Assembly (NCBI RefSeq): GCF_008632125.1
Contig: NZ_VWRN01000073.1
Location: 33,256-97,255, forward strand
Direction of reading: 5' to 3'
Length of the DNA: 64,000 bases
From: Cupriavidus cauae
GTDB taxonomy: Bacteria; Pseudomonadota; Gammaproteobacteria; Burkholderiales; Burkholderiaceae
Position 1 is the first letter of the stretch. Every line of letters starts with the position of its first letter. Under the pieces are notes generated by a model, which was not told the origin of the DNA, ran no database searches, and was given only the letters and a program-made list of their open reading frames with translations. A program made the position numbers and the translations under genes. Shown here one piece after another: positions 1 through 9,284 of the stretch.

Positions 1-70
1 ATCGGGCGTTTGGCCGCGGGCGTCTTCGCCGTCGCGGGAGTCGCCGGAGTCGCGGTTGAGGCGGTTGTCG

Positions 71-112
71 CGGTCGAATCGGTCGAATCGGTCGAATCGG
101 TCGAATCGGTCG
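71..112. repeat. 9-bp tandem repeat
   Basis: Four perfect copies of cggtcgaat (71-106) plus a partial fifth. The period is a multiple of three. The plus-strand frame is open from base 1 to a stop at 145-147 and reads (VES)n here, so this may be the 3' end of a gene entering from the left. The minus strand is also open through the repeat but shows no start codon. Coding status is undecided. Confidence 0.6.
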
Positions 113-143
113 TCGCGGCAGGGTCCGGACCCTGGACGGCAGT

Positions 144-695
144 CTAGACGGACGCCTGTTCCCCCGCTTCTCGATTCCTGATCGGTCGCGTCACCTGCCT
201 GGCGACGCAGGACGGGATACCCTCGGCCTGGCTCGCGTAGTCGCGCCGGTAAACGCTGGGCGGGACGCCGACCAGCTCGGTGAAGCGGGTGCTGAACGTG
301 CCCAGCGACGAGCATCCGACCGCGAAGCAGACCTCGGTCACGTTCAGGTCGCCGCGGCGCAGCAGCGCCATCGCGCGCTCGATGCGCCGCGTCATCAGGT
401 AGGCATAGACGGATTCGCCATAGGCCAGCCGGAACTGCCGGCTCAGATGGCCCGCCGACATATGAACGCCCCGAGCCAGCGCTTCGACGTCCAAGGGCTG
501 GGCGTAGTCCCGGTCGATGCGATCGCGGACGCGGCGCAGGCGGGCGAGGTCACGGAGGACGGTGTCGGTGGGGGTGGAGGGGGCGGGAGGGGCGGCAGGC
601 ATCGCCGTATGCTGCCATGCCCGCTGCGCACCCTCAACCGGTGCCTGCCCGGATCGGCGCGCGTCAATTGGCATCGGGGAGCCGATCGCCCACAC
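144..695 (-). CDS. AraC-family transcriptional regulator
   Basis: A short regulator of at most 183 aa made almost entirely of the AraC-type double helix-turn-helix. The HTH domain starts near DRIDRDYAQPLDVEALARG, and the second recognition helix lies at VCFAVGCSSLGTFSTRF, followed by GVPPSVYRR. There is no N-terminal ligand-binding domain. An internal ATG at 600-602 (MPAAPPAP) is an equally good start and would give 152 aa. It is divergent from the sensor kinase at 725 with a very short intergenic space. It probably binds there, but nothing shows what it senses. Confidence 0.85.
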   Translation of the reverse strand: MWAIGSPMPIDARRSGQAPVEGAQRAWQHTAMPAAPPAPSTPTDTVLRDLARLRRVRDRIDRDYAQPLDVEALARGVHMSAGHLSRQFRLAYGESVYAYLMTRRIERAMALLRRGDLNVTEVCFAVGCSSLGTFSTRFTELVGVPPSVYRRDYASQAEGIPSCVARQVTRPIRNREAGEQASV

Positions 696-724
696 TTCAG
701 CCGTGAACTCGACCGGAGCCGGAC

Positions 725-2116
725 ATGGCCAAATCTGCTGCCATCGGATCGCTGCATCGCCGTCTGAGCCTGTCCCTTGGCAGTCTCGCGCTGCTGGTGG
801 GATTGCTGGGCGGGATCGGCGCCTGGATCGTCGTCCACCAGGCCGCGGCCGAGTTCAACGACGACTTGCGGCAGGCTGCCGCCGCCATCCAGGCCGCGCC
901 GCCAGTCATGCCGGCACCGTCCCACGGCAAGCCGCCGGCGGCGCCCCCCGTGCTGGTGCAGACCTGGGGGCCGGGGGACGGCGTCCGGCCGGGACACAGC
1001 AGCGCGCCATGGGTGCCGCTTCCAAAGGCGCAGCTGGGCTTCTCCGACGTGGAGACCGGCGGGATCGTCTGGGACGTGTTTGCGCTGCAGGCGGGCGACG
1101 CCTACATGCAGATTGCCCAGCAGCGGGCGGTTCGGACGGCCAATGCCCGGCGCGTGGCGGCATGGGCCGTGATTCCGGTCGTGGTGTTGCTGCCGGTGCT
1201 GGTGTGGGCGATCCGCGTCAGCGTCAGGGACGCGCTGCGGCCATTGAGCGTGATCGGCGAGCGCGTGGCGCAGGCCGACCTCAATCACCTGGAGCCCGTC
1301 GATACCGGCACGGCGCCCGAGGAACTGCGACCCTTTCTCGAATCGGTCAACCGGATGATGGTCCGGCTATCCGGGCTGATCGACACGGAGCGCAGCTTCA
1401 TCGCAAATGCCGCGCATGAACTGCGGTCGCCGCTGACCGCCCTGCAGTTGCAGGTCGAGAACCTGATCCACGCGCCGCGCGACCATATCGACGAACAACT
1501 GGAAGAGCTGCGCCGCGGCATCCGTCGCACGGGAACCCTGATCGCCAAATTGCTCGAACTGGCCCGCGCGGAAATCGGCACGCCCCGCGCGCTGGATAAC
1601 GTGGCAGTGGCCGCGGTCGTCAGCGATGTCGTGACCGACCTGCTGCCGCTCGCCGTCGACCGCGGCGTCGACCTGGGCGTGGAGCGGCTCGACGAGGTGC
1701 GGCTCGCCGCCACGGAGACGGACCTGCGCATGCTGATCAAGAACCTGGCGGACAACGCCATCCGGTATGGCGGCCGGGGAGGGCGGGTGGACCTGAACGT
1801 GCGCCGCGAGGAAGGGGAAGGGGAAGGGGAGGGCAAAGGCAATGGCGATGTCGTGATCGAAGTGGCCGACACCGGGCCGGGCATTCCCGAGGCCGCGCGC
1901 CTGCGCGTGTTCGAGCGCTTCTATCGCGGCGGCGCGACCGACGAAGAGGGCAGCGGGCTCGGGCTCGCCATCGTGCAGACGATTGCAGGCAATCTCGGCG
2001 GCCGCGTCGATCTGATGGGACGTGCGGATGGCCGGCCGGGGCTGGTCGCGAGGGTGGTATTGCCGCTGCGAACCGCGCCGCCCGCGGCGAATCCGGGCAC
2101 GGCGGCCACCGCATGA
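725..2116 (+). CDS. Two-component sensor histidine kinase
   Basis: A 463-aa membrane histidine kinase. It has an N-terminal TM helix (about 19-41), a periplasmic loop, a second TM helix (about 143-162) and a HAMP-like linker. The HisKA box is FIANAAHELRSPLTALQ with the phospho-acceptor His at about 231. The ATPase domain shows the N box NLADNAIRYGG, the G1 box DTGPGIP and the G2 box GSGLGLAIVQTI. Between the N and G1 boxes is a Glu-Gly run (EGEGEGEGKGNG) encoded by a ggggaa-type hexamer repeat, an unusual insertion in the ATP lid region. No response regulator lies next to it, because the divergent neighbour is AraC-type. Its partner is therefore outside the window or encoded elsewhere. Confidence 0.9.
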   Translation: MAKSAAIGSLHRRLSLSLGSLALLVGLLGGIGAWIVVHQAAAEFNDDLRQAAAAIQAAPPVMPAPSHGKPPAAPPVLVQTWGPGDGVRPGHSSAPWVPLPKAQLGFSDVETGGIVWDVFALQAGDAYMQIAQQRAVRTANARRVAAWAVIPVVVLLPVLVWAIRVSVRDALRPLSVIGERVAQADLNHLEPVDTGTAPEELRPFLESVNRMMVRLSGLIDTERSFIANAAHELRSPLTALQLQVENLIHAPRDHIDEQLEELRRGIRRTGTLIAKLLELARAEIGTPRALDNVAVAAVVSDVVTDLLPLAVDRGVDLGVERLDEVRLAATETDLRMLIKNLADNAIRYGGRGGRVDLNVRREEGEGEGEGKGNGDVVIEVADTGPGIPEAARLRVFERFYRGGATDEEGSGLGLAIVQTIAGNLGGRVDLMGRADGRPGLVARVVLPLRTAPPAANPGTAATA

Positions 2117-2212
2117 CATGACGGGGCGTCTGTCCGAACGCGATACCACCGAAGGGCAGCGCGCCGCCACGCGTGGCATCATCCGTCCGAGACCAACCCT
2201 GACGGATGGACC

Positions 2213-3184
2213 ATGTCCGACTTCAGCACCTCGCCGCTTCAGCAGAGCGCTGCGTCCGCGCTCTTTCGCGAGCACGAACTGTCGATCGGCCTCGTGATGC
2301 CGCTGCTTCGCGAGGGACAGACGGTGCCCGACTATGCCGCGCAACTCGATCTGGCCCAGCGGGCGGATGCGGCGGGGTTCCGTGCCCTGTGGGTCCGCGA
2401 CGTGCCGCTCAACAGCGCGGACTATCCCGACCCGATCGGCCATCTCGATCCCTGGGTGTTCCTCGGGGGACTGGCCACGCGCACGCGCCGCGTGATGCTG
2501 GTCAGTGGTGCGGTGGTCCTGCCATTGCGCCATCCCTTGCATATCGCCAAGGCGGCGATCTCCGTGCAGGAGCTGTCTGGAGGACGCTTTGTTCTCGGCC
2601 TTGGCTCCGGCGATCGTCCGCCCGAATACGCGGCGTTCGGGCAGGACGGCAACGCGCGGCGGGAGCTGTTCCGCCAGCATTGGGAGGTCGTCGGTGCGGC
2701 GGTCGGGCTGCCGTCGCACGTGGTGCCGGATCGCGAGGCCGACGATGGGACCGCGTTCTACCTGCTGCCGCGCCAGCAGCGCGCAGTGCCATTGCTGGCG
2801 GTCGGTTCGGGCGGACAGAGCGTGGACTGGATCGCCCGGCATGCCATCGGCTGGATGACCTACCACCGCGATCCCGCTACCCAGCGGGACCGGCACAGCA
2901 TGTGGCGCGCGGCCTGCGAGCGCACCGCGCCGGGACGTTTCCGCGCCTTCGGCGTGGCGGTCCGCCTGGAATTGAGCGAGAACGCATTGGAACCGCCGAC
3001 GGCATTGAATCTTGGATACCGGACTGGCGCCCAGCCTCTCGTTGCCATCCTCGAAGAGATGCGGGCCGCCGGCGTCCATCACGTGGCGCTCAACATCACC
3101 AATTCGCAGCGGCCGGTAGCCGAGGTGATCGACGAACTGGCACAAGCCGTATTGCCGGCGTTTCACCATGGAGAGAACGCATGA
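2213..3184 (+). CDS. Luciferase-like (LLM class) flavin oxidoreductase
   Basis: A 323-aa TIM-barrel protein of the bacterial luciferase-like family, which uses FMN or F420 to oxidise small substrates. Family features visible are GLVMPLLREGQTVPDYAAQLDLAQRADAAG split across the first strand and helix, LATRTRRVMLVSGAVVLPLRHP, the GGRFVLGLGSGDRP flavin-site block, and GRFRAFGV near the end. Only a short gap separates it from the kinase upstream. It is followed after about 140 bp by a lipid-kinase-like gene. The substrate cannot be read from the sequence. Confidence 0.85.
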   Translation: MSDFSTSPLQQSAASALFREHELSIGLVMPLLREGQTVPDYAAQLDLAQRADAAGFRALWVRDVPLNSADYPDPIGHLDPWVFLGGLATRTRRVMLVSGAVVLPLRHPLHIAKAAISVQELSGGRFVLGLGSGDRPPEYAAFGQDGNARRELFRQHWEVVGAAVGLPSHVVPDREADDGTAFYLLPRQQRAVPLLAVGSGGQSVDWIARHAIGWMTYHRDPATQRDRHSMWRAACERTAPGRFRAFGVAVRLELSENALEPPTALNLGYRTGAQPLVAILEEMRAAGVHHVALNITNSQRPVAEVIDELAQAVLPAFHHGENA

Positions 3185-3322
3185 CGATGGATGACCGAGC
3201 GATGCCGGCACGATGCATGATGCAACGTAGGGGCGCGTTGCCCGCTGCGGGCCCGGTGTGGCCGGCTTCCCCAGCGCAAGGCTGGAGTTGTCCTGGTTCG
3301 CAGCCGCAGGTATCTTCTTCCC

Positions 3323-4303
3323 ATGCCTGACGCAGCCGCTAGCCCACAGGCCGAGCCCATCGCCACCTTGTCCGGCAATGAACCGCTCTTCATCGTCTTC
3401 AACGCCGGCTCCGGCAGTGACGACGCCGCGGAGACGCGAAGGAAGATCGAGCAGCGACTGGACGAGGCGGGACGCGTCTATACCATCTTCACGGTCGATC
3501 GGCCCAAACATTTGCCGCAGATCGCCGAGATGGCCGTCGCACGCGCCAGGCAGGCCGACGGCGTGGTGGTCGCAGTGGGTGGCGACGGCACCTTGAACGC
3601 GGTGGCGGCAACCGTGTTGCCGACGGGGCTGCCTTTCGGCATCCTGCCGCGCGGCACGTTCAATTACTTCGGCCGGACCTATGGCATCTCGCGGGAAACC
3701 GACGAGGCCGTGGCCAGCTTGCTCGATGCCCGCATCGAACCAGTACAGGTCGGTCTGCTCGATGGGCGGCCGTTCCTCGTCAATGCCAGCCTGGGGCTGT
3801 ATCCGCAGCTGCTGGAAGACCGCGAGGTCTACAAGCAGATGCTCGGCCGGCGGCGCTGGGTGGCGCTGCTGTCGGCCCTCGTCACGCTGATGCGCACGCC
3901 GGCGCAGCTGACGCTCGAGCTGCTGTCCCATGGGCAACACCAGGTGTTGCGCACCCCGACGCTGGTGGTCGGCAACAACAGCTTGCAGCTCGAGCAGATC
4001 GGGATTCCGGAAGTCGCCCATCTGGAAGAGGGCCGTCTGGTGGCGATGCTGGCGAAGCCGGTGGGCACGCTGGCCTTGTATGGGCTGCTGCTGATGGGGG
4101 CGATGGGGCGGCTCGGCGATGCCTCGCGCGTCATCAGCTTCGGCTTTGAAGCGCTGACCGTGCGCGTTCGCGGCCGCCGGCGCATCAAGGTGGCGATGGA
4201 TGGCGAGATTCACTGGGCTCGCACGCCGCTGCATTTCTCAGTCTCGCCGAAGCGCCTGCAGTTGCTGGTTCCGCGAGACACGAGCCGGTTGGATCGCTCA
4301 TGA
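3323..4303 (+). CDS. Diacylglycerol kinase family lipid kinase
   Basis: A 326-aa protein with the DAGK catalytic signature: FIVFNAGSGSDD at the N-terminus, the nucleotide-binding GGDGTLNAVA (about 88-97), and PRGTFNYFGRTYGI (about 110-123). The second domain has NASLGLYPQLLEDRE and ends in an MDGEIHW block typical of bacterial DgkB/YegS-like kinases. It would phosphorylate a lipid alcohol at the inner face of the membrane using ATP. Its stop overlaps the start of the phosphoesterase gene by 4 bp (ATGA), so the two are translationally coupled and probably act together in lipid turnover. Confidence 0.9.
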   Translation: MPDAAASPQAEPIATLSGNEPLFIVFNAGSGSDDAAETRRKIEQRLDEAGRVYTIFTVDRPKHLPQIAEMAVARARQADGVVVAVGGDGTLNAVAATVLPTGLPFGILPRGTFNYFGRTYGISRETDEAVASLLDARIEPVQVGLLDGRPFLVNASLGLYPQLLEDREVYKQMLGRRRWVALLSALVTLMRTPAQLTLELLSHGQHQVLRTPTLVVGNNSLQLEQIGIPEVAHLEEGRLVAMLAKPVGTLALYGLLLMGAMGRLGDASRVISFGFEALTVRVRGRRRIKVAMDGEIHWARTPLHFSVSPKRLQLLVPRDTSRLDRS

Positions 4304-5103
4304 GCGTGGCCCGCGTCCTGCACCTGTCCGACACCCATTTCGGTACCGAGCAAGCGCCCGTCGTGGAGGCCGTGCTGGCATTGGCGCGCGAGCTATTGCC
4401 GGAGGTCGTCGTGCTGTCGGGCGATATCACGCAACGGGCGAGAGCGGACCAATTCGCCGCGGCGCGCGCGTTTCTGACGAGATTGGGACTGCCGACGCTC
4501 GTCATCCCCGGCAATCACGATATTCCGCTCTTCAACGTGGCGGCCCGGATCCTGAATCCCTATGGCGGCTACCGGCGCGCGATCGGTATGGCGCTCGAGC
4601 CCGTCTTCAGCAATGAACGGGTCCTCGCGATCGGCGTGAATACCACCAGGCCATCGCGGCACAAGAACGGCGAGGTGTCGCGCGAGCAGATCGACCGCGT
4701 CTGCACGCAGCTTCGCCAGGCGCGGCCGGAACAGCTGCGCATCGTCGTGGTGCATCAACCGGTACGCGCCGTCGTCGAATCGGATACCGCCAATCTGCTG
4801 ATCGGGCGCGATGCGGCGGTACCGGCGTGGGTGGATGCCGGCGCAGACATGGTGCTGGGCGGGCATATCCACCTGCCGTACGTGGTGCCGCTGCCGACGA
4901 ATTCAGGCCGCCGTGCCTGGGCGGTACAAGCCGGCACGGCGGTATCGCACCGGGTGCGCGGAACCATCCCCAATTCGGTGAACGTGATCGAGCACCACGT
5001 GGAAGGTGGAAGACACCATTGTCGCGTTCAGCGGTGGGATTACGACGCGAGCGGCGGGGCGTTCGTCACCGTGGATAACAAGGTCCTCGAACTCAGCCGG
5101 TAA
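4300..5103 (+). CDS. Calcineurin-like metallophosphoesterase
   Basis: A 267-aa member of the metallophosphoesterase superfamily. The metal-ligand motifs appear in the canonical order: LHLSDTHFG (D-x-H), VVLSGDITQRA (GD), IPGNHDIP (GNHD), VVVHQP, and GGHIHLPYV (GHxH). There is no signal peptide, so it is cytosolic. It starts inside the last codons of the lipid kinase gene (ATGA overlap). Likely substrates are phosphodiesters or phosphomonoesters such as lipid head groups or cyclic nucleotides; the sequence does not decide between them. Confidence 0.9.
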   Translation: MSVARVLHLSDTHFGTEQAPVVEAVLALARELLPEVVVLSGDITQRARADQFAAARAFLTRLGLPTLVIPGNHDIPLFNVAARILNPYGGYRRAIGMALEPVFSNERVLAIGVNTTRPSRHKNGEVSREQIDRVCTQLRQARPEQLRIVVVHQPVRAVVESDTANLLIGRDAAVPAWVDAGADMVLGGHIHLPYVVPLPTNSGRRAWAVQAGTAVSHRVRGTIPNSVNVIEHHVEGGRHHCRVQRWDYDASGGAFVTVDNKVLELSR

Positions 5104-5403
5104 GCGTGGTCGGGAATCGGCCGGCTTGCTGGCGGTCACGCCTGGCCCGTACGGCTACCGGTACGGATCGGCGTCCTTGCCGATGGGCCGCTCAATGACT
5201 AATCTTCCTGTCACACCAGATCGGGCGGAACGCGGTTGCCGTCGACCCGATCGACTTCAGCCCGAGCTCTCCCAAACCGTTCCGCTTCGCTTCTTCGCCT
5301 CTGGCCTGCGGCCATTGCGCGCCCGTAGCGCTGTCGGCCCGCGGCGATGCTCGCGCACTCTGCAAAGCCGGGGTAAAGCCAGCAAGCCGAAAGGAGCAAC
5401 ACC
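5104..5403. other. 300-bp spacer, no gene seen
   Basis: Between the phosphoesterase and the alpha/beta hydrolase. No reading frame here resembles a protein family. A good ribosome-binding site (aaaggagc, about 5390-5397) serves the gene starting at 5404, so its promoter must lie in this spacer, but no clear -35/-10 pair stands out. Confidence 0.5.
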
Positions 5404-6228
5404 ATGGGCATGATCGCGACCAAGGATGGCACCGAGATTTTCTACAAGGATTGGGGGGAGGGGCAGCCGATCGTCTTTCACCACGGCTGGCCGCTGAGCG
5501 GCGACGACTGGGACGCCCAGATGCTGTTCTTCCTCGGCAAGGGCTACCGCGTCATCGCCCATGACCGGCGGGGGCACGGCCGCTCGACGCAGGCGGCAAG
5601 CGGCCACGACATGGACCACTATGCCGCGGACGTTGCCGCGATGGTGGAGCACCTGGATCTGCGCGACGCGATCCATATCGGCCATTCAACGGGCGGGGGC
5701 GAGGCCACGCGTTATGTCGCCCGCCACGGCAAGGGGCGCGTCGCCAAGCTGGTGCTGATCGGTGCGGTGCCGCCGCTGATGGTCAAGACGCCGGCCAATC
5801 CAGGCGGACTGCCGCTCGAGGTGTTCGACGGCTTCCGCCAGCAGCTGGCGGCCAACCGCGCCCAGTTCTATCTCGATGTCGCCGCCGGGCCGTTCTACGG
5901 TTACAACCGTCCGGGGACGACGGCACAGGACGGTGTGATACGCAATTGGTGGCGGCAGGGCATGATGGGCGGCGCCAATGCGCACTACCACGGCATCAAG
6001 GCGTTTTCGGAGACCGACTTTACGGAAGATCTGCAGTCGATCGACGTGCCGACGCTAGTGATGCACGGCGACGACGACCAGATCGTTCCCATCGCGGACT
6101 CTGCCTTGCTGTCGGTCAAACTGCTGAAGCAGGGCACCCTCAAGGTCTACGAGGGCTTCCCGCACGGCATGTGTACCACGCATGCGGACATCATCAACGC
6201 GGATCTGCTCGACTTCGTCAGGGCGTGA
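5404..6228 (+). CDS. Alpha/beta hydrolase, non-heme haloperoxidase type
   Basis: A 274-aa alpha/beta hydrolase of the cofactor-free chloroperoxidase/esterase group. Visible are the oxyanion block FHHGWPLSGDDWD, RRGHGRS, the nucleophile elbow GHSTGGGEA (Ser about 99), the acid in HGDDDQIVP and the catalytic His in FPHGMC. Length and motif order fit the family well. There is no signal peptide. It has a strong ribosome-binding site seven bases upstream. Neighbours give no clue to the substrate; a general esterase or perhydrolase role is the safe reading. Confidence 0.9.
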   Translation: MGMIATKDGTEIFYKDWGEGQPIVFHHGWPLSGDDWDAQMLFFLGKGYRVIAHDRRGHGRSTQAASGHDMDHYAADVAAMVEHLDLRDAIHIGHSTGGGEATRYVARHGKGRVAKLVLIGAVPPLMVKTPANPGGLPLEVFDGFRQQLAANRAQFYLDVAAGPFYGYNRPGTTAQDGVIRNWWRQGMMGGANAHYHGIKAFSETDFTEDLQSIDVPTLVMHGDDDQIVPIADSALLSVKLLKQGTLKVYEGFPHGMCTTHADIINADLLDFVRA

Positions 6229-6410
6229 GTCCCGCCTCGCCGTCCCTGGCGCCCGGCCGCGAGCCAGTGCCGGGGGCGGGCGGCGCAATACGCCCAGCCT
6301 TTCGCGGTGCCTAACTGCCTGTTCGCCAGTGTCGAATTCCAGCGCTGTAGCAGACCGTCTATGTTATGAGTTGGCCAAAGAGCCGCGCTGCATAACACAG
6401 GAGACAAGGA

Positions 6411-7475
6411 ATGAAGGCATTCCGCTGGATGCGGCAGGCGCTCGCCTGCCAAATCGGAAAGACGGGCACCACGCCTGGCAGTCAGACGCAGTCGTTCACG
6501 CCGCGCCGTCGCGCCATGCTGATCACTACGCTGGCGGCGGGCCTGCTGGCCGGTGCCGGGGCGCCAGCGCGCGCCGACACCTGGCCATCTCGTCCGATCC
6601 AATTGCTGATTCCCTATCCGCCCGGTGGCAGCGCCGATCTGCTGGCCCGTCCGGTGGCCGCCAAACTGCAGGAGCGGCTGGGGCAGCCGGTCGTGCTGGA
6701 ATATCGTCCAGGCGCCGGCGGCACCATCGCCACGCAGGCGCTGGCGCGCGCCAAGCCGGATGGACACACGCTGATCATGGTGCTGGCGGCCCATGCGATC
6801 AACGCCAGCCTGTATCCCAGGCTGCCGTACGACACCAGCAAGGACTTCGCCCCGGTGTCGCTGGTGGCCAACCTGCCGCTGATCGTGGCGGGCAGTCCGT
6901 CGCTGCGCGCCAATACCATCGGCGAACTGATCGCCGAGGCGAAGGCCGCGCCCGGCAAGCTCACTTTCGGTTCGGCCGGCAACGGCAATACCGGCCATCT
7001 CGCCGGCGAACTGTTCAATTCGATGACCGGCGTCAGGATGACCCATGTCCCGTACAAGGGCAGCGCCCCGGTCGTGACCGCCATGCTGGCCGGGGAGGTG
7101 CAACTGACCTTCGACAGCATCTCCACCTCGATGCCGCATATTCGCAGCGGCAAGCTGCGCGCCCTTGCGGTGACCAGCGGCAAGCGGGCCGCGCTGGCCC
7201 CGGACGTCCCCACGCTCGCCGAGGCCGGCGTGCCGGGCTTCGACATCAACGGTTGGTACGCGTTACTCGCCCCGGCCGGGACCCCGCCGGCGGTGGTGGA
7301 CCGGCTCAGCAAGGAGATCGCCACGGTGATCGCCGAGCCCGGGATGAAGAAGCAGTTGGCGGCCAACGGCTATGAACCCGTCGGATCGACGCCGGCCGCG
7401 CTCGGCGCGCATATCGATGCCGAGATCGAGCGCTGGAGCAAGGTCGTCAAGGAGTCGGGAGCGCGGTTGGAGTAG
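6411..7475 (+). CDS. Bug/TctC-family periplasmic solute-binding protein
   Basis: A 354-aa tripartite-tricarboxylate-type receptor, a family greatly expanded in Cupriavidus and Bordetella. A twin-arginine-like leader (TPRRRAMLITTLAAGLLAG, about 30-48) precedes the mature start near ADTWPSRPIQ. Signature blocks are IPYPPGGSADLLARP, EYRPGAGGTIATQALA, HVPYKGSAPVVTAML and LAPAGTPPAVVDRL. It binds a carboxylated or aromatic small molecule. No tctA/tctB membrane partners are adjacent, so it is an orphan receptor, as most Bug genes are. Confidence 0.9.
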   Translation: MKAFRWMRQALACQIGKTGTTPGSQTQSFTPRRRAMLITTLAAGLLAGAGAPARADTWPSRPIQLLIPYPPGGSADLLARPVAAKLQERLGQPVVLEYRPGAGGTIATQALARAKPDGHTLIMVLAAHAINASLYPRLPYDTSKDFAPVSLVANLPLIVAGSPSLRANTIGELIAEAKAAPGKLTFGSAGNGNTGHLAGELFNSMTGVRMTHVPYKGSAPVVTAMLAGEVQLTFDSISTSMPHIRSGKLRALAVTSGKRAALAPDVPTLAEAGVPGFDINGWYALLAPAGTPPAVVDRLSKEIATVIAEPGMKKQLAANGYEPVGSTPAALGAHIDAEIERWSKVVKESGARLE

Positions 7476-7654
7476 GGCGTATCGCTGTGGTCCGTCGGCG
7501 GGGCGCCGCTGACCCGTTGGTCCGGGTTTCTGGTCCGAGCTTCTGGTCCGAACTTTTCCGTCGCACGTTATAGACTTGTCTGGACGCCTGACCGGGATGC
7601 TCGCCGGAGCGCCTTGGCGGCATGGCAAGTCAATGTCGAACGATGGGGGATGAC

Positions 7655-7945
7655 ATGGCCAAGGGTTATTGGATTGCGATGGTCGATATTGCCGATATGG
7701 CCGGCTATCAGAAATACATCGCTGCCAACAAGGCAGTATTCGAAAAATTCGGCGGGCGTTTTCTGGTCCGCAATGGCGAGAAGACCGTCGTCGAAGGCAA
7801 TCCGCGGTCGCGCGTGGTGGTGATCGAGTTCGACAGCTACCAGCGCGCGCTCGAATGCTACCGGTCTCCGGACTATCAGGCATTGATCGCGCTGCGTGCG
7901 CCTTGCTCCGAGGCGGATCTGGTCGTCATCGAAGGGTACGAATGA
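7655..7945 (+). CDS. DUF1330-family small protein
   Basis: A 96-aa protein with the dimeric alpha-beta barrel fold of DUF1330: KGYWIAMVDIADMAGYQKYIAANKAVFEKFGGRFLVR split over two blocks, then VVVIEFDSYQRALECYRSPDYQALIALR. The ATG at 7655 is preferred over upstream ATGs because homologues begin with a short M-x-K-GYW leader. The biochemical role of the family is not established. It sits between a Bug receptor and an SDR remnant. Confidence 0.85.
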   Translation: MAKGYWIAMVDIADMAGYQKYIAANKAVFEKFGGRFLVRNGEKTVVEGNPRSRVVVIEFDSYQRALECYRSPDYQALIALRAPCSEADLVVIEGYE

Positions 7946-8092
7946 CGTCCGTGCGAGATGATCCGCGCTTCTTCGGCGGTGCTGCAGGGCCGTTCATGTT
8001 TGCGTCGACTTTCATCTTTCCGGCGGGTCAATACGAGAGGAATTCCATCGCCTCGATCAGCAGATTGCCGACGTGGCTTGATTTGTGCGGCG

Positions 8093-8158
8093 GTCGATGT
8101 CGATATCGCCGCCTGGGAGGAGGCGCTGCGCATCAATGTCACATCGATGGTGCTGATG
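8093..8158 (+). pseudogene. Short-chain dehydrogenase remnant
   Basis: The short stretch VDVDIAAWEEALRINVTSM in one frame is unmistakably the middle of an SDR (the W-x-x-x-xxxN-V-x-S segment before the catalytic Ser). Neither the Rossmann GxxxGxG motif before it nor the YxxxK motif after it is present in any frame. It is a relic of a deleted gene lying directly upstream of the zinc-type dehydrogenase. Confidence 0.6.
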
Positions 8159-8214
8159 CGGGGGCGACGGCCGGCCGCCACGCATATTGACGACGAACCA
8201 GACTGGAGCCGCCC

Positions 8215-9216
8215 ATGAGCACGGCCACCACCATGCAAGCAGTGATTTGCCGGAACGGCGCGCCCGTATGCGCGCGGGTGCCGGTACCCGAGCCCGGCCC
8301 GGACGAGGTGCTGGTCAAGGTGCAGGCGTGCGCGCTCAACCGCGCGGACCTGGCCATGGCCGCTGGCGCGAAGCATGGCGCCCTCGGCGGCGAGGGCGCC
8401 GTACTTGGCATGGAGTGGTCCGGCGTCGTGGTTCGTACCGGCGCCAGGGTGCCGTCGCTGCGCCCCGGACAACGTGTGATGGGCTCCGGCCGCGGCGCCT
8501 TCGCCGAATACACCGTTGCCGACCGCGGTCGCGTACTGCCCCTGCCAGAGGGCAGCGATGATCCGCGACAGGCCGCCTGCCTGCCGGTCGCGCTGCAAAC
8601 CATGCACGATGCGCTGGTGACCCACGGCGGCCTGGGCGCGGGCAATGCCGGGCAGTCGGTGTTGATCCTGGGCGCATCGAGCGGCGTGGGGCTGATGGGG
8701 CTGCAGATCGCGCGGGAAATGGGAGCGGCGCTGGTCATCGGCAGCTCCACCCAACCGGAGCGGCGTGCCAGGCTGGCGGAGTTCGGCGCCGATCTGGCGG
8801 TGGACACACGGGACCCGACCTGGCCGGACCAGGTTCTGCAGCATACCGGGGGCAACGGTGTGGACATCGTCGTCGACATGCTGGCGGGGCCGACGCTCAA
8901 TGCCTCGATGCGGGCCACTACGCTGGGCGGCACCATCGTCAATGTCGGCCGGCTGGCCGGTAAGCAGGCGGAATTCGACTTCGACCTGCACGCGCTGCGC
9001 CGTATCCGCTTTGTCGGCGTTACCTTCCGCACGCGCACCGCGCAGCAGGTGCGCGAGATCACCGGGCGCATGCTGCGCGACCTGTCCGGCGCGCTCGAGC
9101 GGGGCTCACTGCGGCTGCCCATCGACTGCGAATTCCCGCTCGAACAGGCCCCGCAGGCGCTGCGGCACATGCGCGCCAACGGGCATTTCGGCAAGATCGT
9201 GCTGACTGTGCGTTGA
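8215..9216 (+). CDS. Zinc-type alcohol dehydrogenase/quinone reductase
   Basis: A 333-aa medium-chain dehydrogenase of the quinone oxidoreductase branch. The GroES-like N-domain shows VPVPEPGPDEVLVKVQACALNRADL split over two blocks and GMEWSGVVVRTGARV. The Rossmann domain contains LILGASSGVGLMGLQIA (about 151-167) and GGTIVNVGRLAG. The structural-zinc cysteine cluster is absent, as usual for quinone reductases. It would transfer hydride from NAD(P)H to a quinone or enone. It follows an SDR relic, suggesting that a once larger oxidoreductase set has eroded. Confidence 0.9.
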   Translation: MSTATTMQAVICRNGAPVCARVPVPEPGPDEVLVKVQACALNRADLAMAAGAKHGALGGEGAVLGMEWSGVVVRTGARVPSLRPGQRVMGSGRGAFAEYTVADRGRVLPLPEGSDDPRQAACLPVALQTMHDALVTHGGLGAGNAGQSVLILGASSGVGLMGLQIAREMGAALVIGSSTQPERRARLAEFGADLAVDTRDPTWPDQVLQHTGGNGVDIVVDMLAGPTLNASMRATTLGGTIVNVGRLAGKQAEFDFDLHALRRIRFVGVTFRTRTAQQVREITGRMLRDLSGALERGSLRLPIDCEFPLEQAPQALRHMRANGHFGKIVLTVR

Positions 9217-9284
9217 GGGTGCGTTGACGGCGCGTTGACTGCGCGCGGACTACCAGGTAACGGTGCGCCGGCGGCAGTGATTCC

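Noticed and set aside
1..147. A defined gene end on the plus strand at the window start
   Set aside because: The frame is open on both strands through a low-complexity repeat, and no motif decides the matter.
1367..4234. A 955-codon open frame on the minus strand
   Set aside because: It is antisense to the kinase, luciferase-like and lipid-kinase genes, which have clear family motifs. The reverse product is His/Arg/Gln-rich without any motif, a GC-rich shadow.
5006..5413. 135-codon frame between the phosphoesterase and hydrolase
   Set aside because: It overlaps the end of the phosphoesterase in another frame and shows no protein-family signal.
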